Positions 22,830 to 37,909 of a DNA stretch of 64,000 nucleotides are shown here, piece by piece. Each line of letters begins with the position of its first letter. Position 1 is the first letter of the stretch. A program made the translations under genes and the position numbers. Origin of the DNA: Ricinus communis (taxonomy: Eukaryota > Streptophyta > Magnoliopsida > Malpighiales > Euphorbiaceae); the NCBI RefSeq assembly GCF_019578655.1, contig NC_063260.1, positions 30,094,888 through 30,158,887 of the forward strand, given 5' to 3'. Under the pieces are notes generated by a model, which saw only the letters and a list, made by a program, of their open reading frames with translations, had not been told where the DNA came from and did no database searches.

Positions 22830-23941
22830 TTTTCACTCTGGAAATTGTAGGGAGGATTCTGGCCTTAGTTTCTTTCTACCCTGTGCCAGAAAACTTAGTA
22901 GGAGTGAGGAAAGGGGAGATGAGAATTATGGGAAAAAATAGCTTTTAGGGTTTCATTTTAAAATCCTTGTATCTTCCCCGATCCCACCATAACAAAAGTA
23001 AACTAAAAAAAAAAAAACGAAAATTGTAGCTTAGCAGTAATTATCAAGGCAGGCCTACGTTATGACTCACTCAAAGTGTCCGAACTAATGAAAATCTATT
23101 CTATGCCACCTTTACAGAAGAAAACAACCAAAAAAAAAAAACTAAAAAAAATTAAAAAGAAAAGAACAATAACAAAAGGTAACACCTTCAGTCACCCTCC
23201 ACCGAATTCTTAAATTATTGTAATAAAAATCTGTACGTAGATTAGAAACAATAAACATATTATTTTTCTTAGCTACCATCTATATAGAAAGATAAGACCT
23301 CTTATCAATTGTTATTAACTAATTGATACAAAATCTTTTACATATTAATTTCTTTTCTAATCAACATTGTTAGTGCTGTGCGTGGCATCCCAAGATTCCA
23401 ACTATTAGACGACAAATAAGCAGGACGCATTAATTATTTGTCGATTTGTAAAATGAAACGAAGCAATATGTGTTAAGAAATGGCAGTACTGTGAGCTAAT
23501 TTGTATACAAGACAAGGAGCTGAAGTTTGGTGCAGAAAGAAGACGAGCAGTCAATGTGGTCTTCATCCTGTCAAAGGTAGCAGTATCATTCTTTAAACTG
23601 AAAAAGTAAAATTCTGGGTTAAATTGACCCACAAGGTAAAGCATTTAGAGGTTAAATTTGAAGCTTATTCCTTCTTTAAAAGAATAAAACAAAACAAAAA
23701 CCTTACACCACGCAAGGGCAGCCTCAAGAAAATACCACTTCCCTTTCTTGCCCTCCAATTTCATGTTGAATATTCTAACAAATAAATAAGAAGCTATAAA
23801 AGCAGATGGTGCATATAAATATCAAATTCATTTAAATTTCAACGTCGGTAAGGAAGAAGTTGGTGAAGAACAAAAATCAGAAATTTACAGTTAGAAAGAA
23901 AAATAGTTCTTTTCTTCCCTTTCATTGTTAGGGTATAATAT
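22830..23941. other. Spacer between WAT1 member 4 and UVH3
   Basis: Holds the promoter and leader of WAT1 member 4 and the 3' end of UVH3. No reading frame has a recognisable domain. AT-rich, with several A-runs near 23000 and 23125-23160. Confidence 0.6.
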
Positions 23942-26900
23942 TCAGTTCCTCCGTTTTCTTTTCAGAAAAGGCATCGCACTGAGCGTGGGAGCTATGGTTT
24001 TACTCCCAGTGGTTTCTGGCAGACACAGACTGGCTTCGGAATGATCACCGATGTCTGTTGCATTTAGACAATCCGTACTCGGCTCAGCATCATGTGCGTT
24101 TGTCTTTCCTCCATCTTGCATATCATTCAAAGTTCTTTTGATGCTACAAACTAATGGCAGCAAACCCTCACCCCTATCAGTTTCTTCCATACTTCCAGAG
24201 ACGTTGGAAGCATCAGCCATTTCCTCGAAAGCAGGCATAGATGGGCTATGGGCAGCATCTTGGTCGGTGCATGTCTCACTTTCATCCATGCAAAACCCAC
24301 CTCCCATTTTAAGGTAATCTTTAGAGACACTAGCTCCACCTGGATATTTAGGCTCACTTCCATTATCATCAGTCAAACAATGCTGTCCATTTTCAAGATA
24401 ATCTTTAGAGAAGTCCTCAGGTAGTGCGTCTTCCACTTTATGCTGTTCCTTGCCATTGAGGCAACTACTGGCATCTGTACTTTTCCCTATAACTCCAAAT
24501 AAGTCTAGTTCTGCCGCTGATTCATTAGACTGTTTATCACCTCGATCTACAGCGCTGTCTACATCAACTTTGAAGCCATCCAGAGTGTAATTTGCAGGTT
24601 TCCTCGAGCGCGTTGACTGGAATAATAAGACAAAATGGGTGAAAAGGTGAAAACCTTGGTACAAAAATTAAGATGAATACTAAGTTGGCATCAAATAAGA
24701 TGATCTCAGATATCAATTCCATTTTAATGCAAAACTACCACTTTGACTCTACCACGGGCACATTTAGCACGACTCAGGATTGGTAAATGATGAAATTCTT
24801 GGAATGGAATTCTATCTTTTCTTATTTGGAACACACCATTAAAGAAGAAAAGGACGAGTCCTTAATGATATTTTTATATTTGAATCACTTGAAATTTTTA
24901 GTATAAATGGCATCTACTTCTAAGTTTCTACAAAAATAAAATTGGACTAGAATTCCTTAAATTTAGGTATCCATTTCCAAGGTAAATCAAATGTTTCCCA
25001 GGGGACAATACAATAACATCCACTTTACAGAAAGAGCAGATTCTATAAAAGCCACTGATTAAAATATGATGATAAAGCTATTTACACTTATAATTTTCAT
25101 CAAGTAACCCAAAGCCAAGACAGGCAACTGAGTATGCAAAAGCATCAGGTAAACCTAGTCAATATATTTCAGGATCAGACATTCCTGCTTAGCTAGACTA
25201 TTAGAGGAATAGAAAGCGTCTAGAGGAGCAACAGGAATTCTCACATAAGAACTAAACCTGAGTTAATTAGATAGCAGTCAACTTTGAACAGACTAACTAT
25301 AAACAGCCCAAAATCCTTAGTAGCAAACTAAAAGAATTGACAGTCATTCAATTGAACTAAAGCATGTTGCATCTTAGTAAGAGAACTAAATGCAAGTCGA
25401 GCTTTCCACTTATGTGCTTATGTTACTTTATCATATTTCAAATGCATCCTTTGTGCTAAAGCAACATGAGCAAAGAGTTGAACTTACCCTTCGTAATTCT
25501 TGTGGCCCTTCTGACTTCTCAATACGAACTTCCAGCTCATCATCATCACCACTGACATAATCATAGCTGGAATCAGATAGTTCAATTCCACTGCCTTTTC
25601 CCCTTCCTCTCCCTCTTCCGCGGCCTCTCCCTCTTCCTTTACCTCTTCCATCCCCACATTGTCCTTTATGGGTCTTTCGCCTACCCTCTGCCTGCAAGTG
25701 CTGTCCCGGATTCTCCCTTTCAGTCAAAACAGGTTGTCCAGCAGTCCTTTTCCTAGACCGCTTTGTAGTAGATTTTTCCAAGGAGTCTGTCTTATCACTG
25801 AAAAGACCTTCCCTTTCTCTCTTTAAAGCCGCATCTGGTTCGGAGTCGACAGATTCACCAGGCCCAATTGTTCTTTTCTTTCTACTTTTAGAAGAATCTT
25901 TCACATCATCATCCATCATCTCTGAGGATTGATATCCTGTGATCCCTTTAAGGGCTTTCTTGATTCTCCTACTGCGAATTTTTGCAAATCTTTCGTTGGA
26001 AGTGTAAAATGCTTCCAGCCGCAGTTGAGTCTTTAACAACCCACAAACAAAATTCTATCAGCATCGAAGTTACCAAGTTTAAATAAAACTAGGAAATTTA
26101 GAAACAGGTAAGAAATGCTTGCTCGAAACATAAGCACAGATTGTCCTTTATAGTGAGAATCAATTTCTGTGCATACTTGAATTCATCTACTCAGAGCATG
26201 TGTATGTGTGCTAGTATATGGCTCTTACTGTATTACATACATGTGCACATAAACAAGAGAGATGGAGAGAGACAGAAAGAGTCCAACCTCATGTTTATTG
26301 TACTCTTTCAGAACAGGTAATAGCAACTCATCTGACTTTTGGACGCCCCATGCAAACTTTTCCCAGCATATTCTATATGTAGAAAAGTAGACAGTATCAT
26401 CAATAGTGTTACCATAAATCTTCTACAAACCAGAACTCCCATGAAGGAAACATGAATGTCAGAGCCTCATGGGAATGTTTACATATTGAGCTGAGAGTTG
26501 AGCCACTGGGAAAAAGAGTTGAAATCATTGCTCTGACAGCTACTAACAAATTTCATAATACATCTGAAAAAGCCAATTCAAGATAAACAATATCTTGACA
26601 GGAACCCAAGCCTGTGACCTAACATATAAGACATGAAGATCATAACTTGCCTGCGAAGAACATGAAGATCTGGTTTCCCCCATGTGAAAGGCTCAGTTGA
26701 TTTGTCCACTTGTGGAGACATATACGCAGAAATGACTGCTTCACTTGGAAAAGAAGAAGGAACATGCCAGTTCTTGCTTACATTTCTCTGCAATAAATTA
26801 ATCTCATGATATTGAGAAAGATAGGATGCCCAGATTGATTTCTTTACAAGTATGTGACATAAAAGAAAAGCCTACAACAGAAACAGAGTTCTCACATGTT

Positions 26901-29900
26901 TATCCATGAAAATCTGCCTTATTTCTTGAGTGTGATCTGCAGAATCTTCTTCCTTGTGAGATTCTGAGACTTTCTTCCCAAATGAATCAACTACATTGTT
27001 ATTTGCAGAATCTGACTCGCCTTTTCTTCTCATACTTCTACCATCGCGCACATCCAGCTTCCCCAAAATAGTCGGATCTGGTGAGTAGATCCATTCCCGG
27101 AATTTCTCAAGGCCATCCTCTTCCGGGAATGCATTCACGACCTCAATAGCATTAACAATACCAATCCCACTACATAAGTGAAAAAAACAATTCATTGAAG
27201 GCCATAAACACAATAAAGAAACATCAAATCCAGTACACATCCAAATAATTCTTAATCTCCCACCAAAAACAGCCAAGGATAACAGCAATTGAGCAGGTCA
27301 CCAAAATGTTTGATAATAGAAGAAATGCATACAGTAAAAACCTAAAGGTTTAAGAATAAAACAAAGCATATCATACTCTCCTAGTAACTTAGAAAAGCAA
27401 AAAAGTTCTCCTTACTTACCTAATGCCCTCAGTATAATCACTCCCAAGAAGTAACGCCATTCGAATTAATTTTTCTCTGGTTAAGCCTAGCTCTCTTTCA
27501 ATATCCTGAGAACCAAAATTAAAAAGCATTAAAGGACAACATGCAACACCTCCAGAGTGATTAAGTGTAATGGCTTATTGAGTGACTAGAAAGAAAGATG
27601 ATAAAAATTGCAAATTCATTCCACGTAGATGTAAGAAAAAGAAAGAAAGAAACAAATAAGAATCTAACACTATAAATTTTATTATATAGGGGAAAACTAC
27701 AAGCACGAAAGGAACTTTCTGGAGGTGAAATTGCACATGATGCTCAAAGGAATTCCAGGCATGTTCAGGTGGGGAATTTCAATCATCTGTCCATACACAC
27801 CTTCATGAAGTATGTCTCAACATATTTGCGGTCATCAAAAATGTTCTTGTAGACATTTCGGGCCCCAAATAAGAACACATCAGAGTCATCAGTCACAACA
27901 CCATCAACAAGATTTGCAAGTTCCATGTAAGCACATTGAGCCTCTGCTTCCATTGGTGCTATGATATATGGTAAGCCAAACATCTGCAACAGTTCCTGCA
28001 AACAACAGAACACAAAAGATATCAATTTAGTTCACTTGAAGGAAAAATTTCTGATGATAGTATCACTTGAAATGATATATGATTGACGATAAATGATCCA
28101 TCTAAATCAGGAAACAATTATTCTTAATCTAATGATTTACATACAAATAGAAAACTGTAACCAAATAAGATGGTCTCAGATATCAAACTACACTAGTAAC
28201 TAGCAAGGTATCATTTCTCCTGCAAGTCATATGTAATCCACCATACTATTTCCTTCAACTTCCGCAAATAAAAACCGTGAAAGAAAACTAACCAGCCTGA
28301 CACAATTCTTTTATCATTTAAAATGATACAGAGTTCACTTCGATATAATGAATCCTAATGGTGATTTAATCATGAATATTATCGCATGCTACGCTACTTG
28401 ATAGACTGGTTATGGTCATAGATTAGTAAATACTATCACAAGCAATCCTGGTTATGGAATCTTAACCATCTGAAAATAAAAGAGAAACTTTTAAACGTGG
28501 GAAATATACTTCTTCATTTGTCAAACACCCTGCTAAGACAAATTCAATCAATCGTAAAAATGCATTATTTAAATCATGTGATTTAACATACAAGTATACT
28601 GAATATGGAGCACATACTTGACATTCAGCAAACATCTCACTGCTAACTGATTCTGCATTGCGTTCAAGCTTCTTCTGTTCAGATCCTAGATTCATTCTTT
28701 CTTGACCAAGAATCAGTATTTCCTCCTGCAAAGTGACCTCTGAGAAATCCTCCCTTAGATTCTCATTGCTCACAACTTTTTCCATGTCCTGCTTCTTTTC
28801 ATTAAATAGATTACCAGAATTTTTTTCTCCAGCCAACTTCGACTCAACATCAGTGCCAATTGCCAAATTTATGGATGGCTCCATAATAGATGTTGAAGGG
28901 TTGGTTATCTTAACTGATTGACAATATGTTTCGGGTCTTTTTTCCTCATTGACCAATACAGATGGTTCTGCTTCTACTTTATTTCTATCATCATCAATTG
29001 AGCTAGCAAAAGACACATTACTCCATGCTGCTTTAGAAATATTGGAAATTCCTGATCGCATCTTAGTTGAGGTAGATAGCCCCATATCCTCAACATTAGT
29101 TTCTGAAAATTGCTTTAAAATCACATGGGTTTCCAAGGGAGCAGCTGATTCTGCAGATGACATTCCTCTGCAGACACTCCCCTCCATATTTAAAGCTCGA
29201 CTTGGTTGTCCATCATTTGAGCCCATATCTCTTTCATATAATTTATTTGTCAGGATGTCCATGTTATCAGGATCATGTGCCTCAGAAAACGCTAACTGGC
29301 TCTGTGAAGAAAAGACCTGAGAGATATCATATTGACCCACCTTGTCAATCTTTCCAGTTGCCGAAATTTCAGAGAAAGGTTGATCTTGTTGGGTCACATC
29401 CTTCTCAGGCAGAATTAGCCCACCAGTATTGTCTTCTTGATCAAGGAACCCAACATCCTTGTAAACATTTTTGTCAGAGATTTTTAATTTTTCATGCTCA
29501 GATAGTGTGTTATTGAATATCTCACCCCCAAGATCCTCAAGACTTCTCCTTATTGCTTCTTGCAAATCAGCCTCTTCCTCCATATAACCTCTGGAAGCCG
29601 GCATTTTTGATTCAGATGGGAATGAAGAATTTTCATGATCACCACCTCCATCTTCCCATTCTACTTCACTATCATCACTAATGTTTTTTTCCTTAAGTGG
29701 GGGATTAGTTTCTAACGCCAAATTATTAGAAGAGCTATTACCTCTTGTTTCAATAGTTCCTTCTTCCCAATCACCATCTGAAGCAGAATCTGAAGTCTGA
29801 ATTCTTGATGTAATATTGTCAACAGAAGGGATGTTAACAGGTTGCCCAGCAACTAAAGAGGTAAATACATCATCATCACTGTCAAGACACTTACTTCTGC

Positions 29901-32900
29901 CATCAGCTTCAAAAGATATCTGTATAGAACCCTCATCATTTAACATAGACTGCTGATTTCTCTCGTTCAGTTTAACAGAGTCACTATGTTTGTCATGTGA
30001 ACTTTCTACATGCAGTTTTTTACTGGGAAAGCTTTTTGGAGAACCAATCTTATCTCTGGTCAGCTCAGACTGAGAAGGTGCAGTCTCAATCGCATGTGTT
30101 CTCTCTTGTTCAATTTCTTTCATTAAATCCAAGTTCCTTTGCAAATCACGCGTCATGCGCATCCCCATAGCTCTCACTCTACTAACTCGAATACGACCAT
30201 TTTCATCCAGATATGTCTCAACATCTTCATCAAATACCCTTCTAGGTTCATCCTGGACTGATCCTGAAACAGCATTTGACTTACTAGTAGACGTAACACA
30301 ATTCATAGAATCGAAAGTAGGATTCATTGTAGGTGCCTGTTGTTGCTTATTTCCATTTCTCTGCACTCCAGTAGACGTCAACAATCTAACATGTAGAACG
30401 AAGTTTTAGTCAATTTAAAAGACTAATAGTGAAATTATACAGGAATAAGAAGCACCATATACAAATGAAGTTAAAAAGAAGCAACAGCCGTCAAGGATGC
30501 ATGATAACATAATAGTAAGTAGGTTTCTCCTTTTCTATGATTCTTTTTTCTTATTTTAGTGTGTGTAGAAGTGTTTATTTTTGGAAGTTACACAAGTACT
30601 TACTGTTTGTCCCCTGTAAAAGATGAAGAGAAGATAAATTCTCTATTGGCTTCGGACGCTATTCGTGAAGACTGAACACCACCGACACCATTCCCAGCTG
30701 CAGCTTTTTGCACATGATCTATTTCCCGGCGGAAAGCAACAGTTTTCAGGTAAGCCTCTATTTGTAGCTCAGAAAATTTTTCAGGTGCCTATGTGCACAG
30801 GAAAAGCACCAATAAGATATACCCACAGGATATAAGAGAACTAAATTAATGCAATGTACAACACTATAAACAGAGACAGCCCGTGTTTTATAAAATGAAA
30901 ATATAACTACTGAACTTCAATAGCGTCAGCTAAAAGCAAACTCACCCATGCTTGATACTGCACAACATTATACAAAATATTCAAAATACATTCATATAAA
31001 ACATGTTTAAAAAAACAATAATTCAATAACTAACCTTCTTGACTTTTTGATATTTTTGTCTATTTTCAGCAATCAATCTCTCTCTCATCTACGAAATGGA
31101 AGATCAACAACTAATATCACAACATTTCAAGTAATATAGGGAGCGATCTGAAAACTCTCAAGGCAACATAGAATGTGGATGTGACATTTTACCTGAACAA
31201 GAAGATCGAGTTGCATTGATGGTGGCAGAGCTGCTAAGACAGTGGGATCAACTTTCCCACAGATTTCTGGCTGTGAAATAGATTGAGGGCAACAACCATG
31301 AAACAGTGAAACATGGATATAAAATCCAACATATGCACAAAATGGAGAAAACATAGGCCTAAGAACTTCACAACCCCAAAACAGAAGTCTACTTCTCAAG
31401 CAAGACTGTGGAGTGTGAAATCCTTCACACACACAAATGGTACAGTCTTTTCATGGATGAAATTATCAAAAACAAACTAAGCAAGCACATGTATATAAGG
31501 TCTTTTTGGATACAAGGTGCGGGCATCAAAGCTACGACCCCAACCTACAATTTTCTCGTGTACCAACCAGACTAAGATTGTCTAATTCATGTACAATTTC
31601 TGAACAAGTTGAATGTCATGAGAAATATCTTATCACTTTTTCTTCAATATCAACTTACTTTCAGACTTGCAGAATATATATTAAAAAGCTCAGCGAACTA
31701 ATAAATCAATTAGCTAGCCAAACTAACAACTTCTTGAAACATAAAAGCTACAACTACAAAGACTCACATTAGAAAGATAATTTCGTGTAACCAGATGGCG
31801 AGATTACCAGTATCATTTCTTCAACTTCATCATTGCCTTCCTCCTCAGAAGGAATTGCAGCAGCAGATGTCGAGGCAGTATTAATTGAAATCACATCCTC
31901 CTCGGCCGCAATAGATGCTGCCAACCTAAAATAACTCATTAAAATAATGAACTGCATGTTTAAATGGATATAAAACTGTTATAACTACAACCACACAAAC
32001 ACTTACATTTCATCTAGCTTTTCCTGGTTGTAACTCTCTGCTACCACATCATCCCTCTCTAAATCAGTCCTTTCCATGTCTATTAGATCTATCAAGACCT
32101 CCTTAACATTTCCATTACTCGTGTGATCCTCATTCTGTTTTCCAATATCCTTTAGCGGTGAAGAAAAGAAATTGAATTATTAGGAACACTTCACCAATAG
32201 AAGCCTCTGACCCACATTCGTTCGTGTAGAATTTATTTTACCCAGACAGCTTAATGCGAGAATTTAAAGGAAAAAAGAAAGGCTTTTCAGGAATCTAACA
32301 TAATATTATATATACAACAATCAGCATCAGAAACTAGGATGAGAAGAGTTCATAAAAAGCAAATCCCAATACCATGCAACAAATAAAAACCTAGAGGAAG
32401 TACATATACGCATTTTACAACAATCAGAACAAACTCCTATAGTAAATCATTAACACATAAAAACTGATTTTATTTGGGTTAAAATAACAATGCTACAAAG
32501 TAGAGAAATAAGGAATTTACAGATTCTTCTTATTTGGCATATAGCCTACATTAACGAACAAATAGAGAGCAGAAACCCACTAATAAATTAATTTAGGCAC
32601 CAAAGGAACAGGGAATCTCTCAAAAAGATTCATACTGCCGCAAAGCTTGTAAACCACCACTAACCTCATGCAAATTTCCGCTGGGATTTGAGCTAAATTC
32701 AGGCCAAAATCCAGGAGTTAAAGGCGCACGCAACAAAACAAAAGCAAGGTATCGACGTATTTATGATACTAGATTAAAAAAAAAAAAAAATTGAATACCA
32801 TGACTACATTAACTGTAAGTAGCTTCTGTAAGCATCGCTTAACATGATATTCAGCAACCATGCATATATATCTCATGCTAAGATCAATTGATCAGACATA

Positions 32901-34819
32901 AGTATTCAAGAACCAACCTTATTGGCTCCTTGATCATGTTTTTTTTTATCCACCGTCAACCTCTCTCGCATCTGTAAGCAATAACGTCATCAAATTACAC
33001 CGGGACAAAAAAATAGGTGTCAAATATCAAAAGCAAGGAAACCAAATATCATAAGAAGAACCTATAACCTTAAGTACAGTATCTCTTACATACAAGAACA
33101 TCTTGCATGGATGGAGGCAAAGAAACCAAGATAGCTGGATCAACACTTCCATCCATTTCTGGCTGAAAAAAAAAAAAAAGAAATAACAATTGTGGTTTTT
33201 AGAAAAACAATTGGCATTTTGAGACTCCCGATATACAGGCCTAAACTCTTTCAACCCTAAAGGTATCTTTGTAGCAACTCAAAGAATAGTCAGCCATCAT
33301 GTTATGGTTTACATCATCTATATTAAGATATATTTTGAATTTGTAAAAGCAAAAGAAAGTAGATAATAAAAGCTTCCAAACTACCCATCATTGTTTTCCA
33401 TAGTACCCCAAGAACAATCCCCAAACATGATAAAGTTAATATTGTAAATCAAGTTAATCAATAAAGCAGACCAATCTAACAACATTATAACCATAAAAAG
33501 CTTAACTCCTTATGCCTAAAACATTAACAGTATCATTTACCACTATAATCTCATCATCCCCATCATCATCTACCTCCGGATCCTGAACAGCAGATGCTGA
33601 TGCAGTGTTACTAAAGCGCCTTTCGTCCTCAGCTGCAATAGATGCTGCCAACCTGAAAAAATTCATATTAAAACAATTAACAAGGTTATGTAACCAGAGT
33701 CAAAATTGTGCTTATAACTAGAATCACGTAATATATCTTACATTTCATCCAAGATTTCCTGATCATAATTCTCCACATCCTCATCATTATTCTCTATTTT
33801 GCTTTCTTCCAACAAAATCTTCTTACCCTTAGCATCATCAATCTTCTGTTTTCTTCTCTGGTTCTCAAGATCCTTTGCCAATTCTTTTAGCCTCATTGAC
33901 TTGAGCTATATGCTCAAAACAAACAAACAGAAACTAATAACACAAACTACTGATGCATTCATTATATCAAAATTTAAGAAATAAATAAATTATAAAACAA
34001 TGAATTAGTCGGGACTGATGCATTTTGTTGAGTAAATATAAGTTTTTTCTCTCCTTGTAAAATAAATAAATAACAGCACCTAACAGAAGCAAATTCTAAT
34101 TATGGTATTTAGAAAGTGATTCAGTTCAAGTTAATTCCAATTATTCAATTCTTATGTTTGGAGAGCCCATAGTTGATCGAGTTCAATTCTTTCAATTTAA
34201 AGAAACAAAATCATGCAAAAAAAAGTACATGATTTACAATAATTCAATTCAATTGAACTCATGCATACAGTTTTTTCAAAACAAGGCGCAGAATAAATTG
34301 AGTATATTCAATAACTTAACCAAATAAAGACAAAATAATAATCAACTAATAAAAATCTCGAAGGCAATAACTCTATAAACAACAAAGTCAAACTGACATG
34401 ATTAAGTAGTAATTTCTCAGCGGTTTTTCGAATCTTAGCCTGAGCGCTCTCACGCTGCCTCCGTCGCGCAATAACGGTGCGGCGCTTCAAAGCAGGAGTG
34501 GCTCCATCGAAGACGAAAACAGGCTTAGTTCTCAAATACAAAAGCTTGCAAATTCTTCGAAAGAACCCTAGCAAATGTGCGTTCCGTACCATTTCTCCTT
34601 TCTCGTTTCTCATTGCTTTCATAAATTGTACAATCCATATACTCGCATCTATCAACCAAAACAACGTAATTAAAATAAATTAAAACAAAGGTTTATGCCT
34701 GAATCTTTAAATTTATTATTAAAATACAAACCTATAGCAAGTTTTTTGCCGGAGAGGGTTTCGACGGATACGCGGCGTCCGACGGGAGCTAGTAGGTCCC
34801 ACAGACCCTGGACTCCCAT
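23942..34819 (-). CDS. UVH3: DNA repair endonuclease UVH3 (XPG/RAD2 family)
   Basis: XPG-type structure-specific endonuclease that makes the 3' cut in nucleotide excision repair in the nucleus. Nineteen exons (minus): 34819-34732, 34648-34398, 33905-33742, 33652-33541, 33162-33094, 32971-32918, 32149-32007, 31925-31808, 31270-31193, 31088-31035, 30788-30604, 30385-28618, 27995-27801, 27505-27420, 27169-26896, 26787-26651, 26372-26288, 26030-25488, 24616-23942; 5,079 nt, 1,692 aa if all are joined. The N domain begins [10 protein letters not shown], with catalytic Asp30 (IDASIW) and Asp77 ([13 protein letters not shown]). The spacer holds a ubiquitin-interacting motif ([16 protein letters not shown]). 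The I domain has EAEAQCAY and VTDDSD, then a helix-hairpin-helix ([16 protein letters not shown]). A PCNA-binding box (QLRLEAFY), an Arg-Gly tract and a basic KRKRR end follow. Exons 3-6 and 7-10 are a tandem duplication, and the Arabidopsis protein is about 200 aa shorter. The intron after exon 16 starts with GC. Confidence 0.95.
31035..33905 (-). repeat. Tandemly duplicated four-exon block inside UVH3
   Basis: Copy A is exons 33905-33742, 33652-33541, 33162-33094 and 32971-32918 (399 nt, 133 aa). Copy B is 32149-32007, 31925-31808, 31270-31193 and 31088-31035 (393 nt, 131 aa). Matching peptides are [10 protein letters not shown] / [30 protein letters not shown] / [20 protein letters not shown] and MRERL / MRERL. 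Intron phases are the same in both. Block borders are phase 0, so either copy could be skipped without a frame change. Copy B has the family-typical LDLLVQ and RQKYQKVKK; copy A has lost part of this. Confidence 0.88.
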
Positions 34820-37909
<3,090 letters not shown>

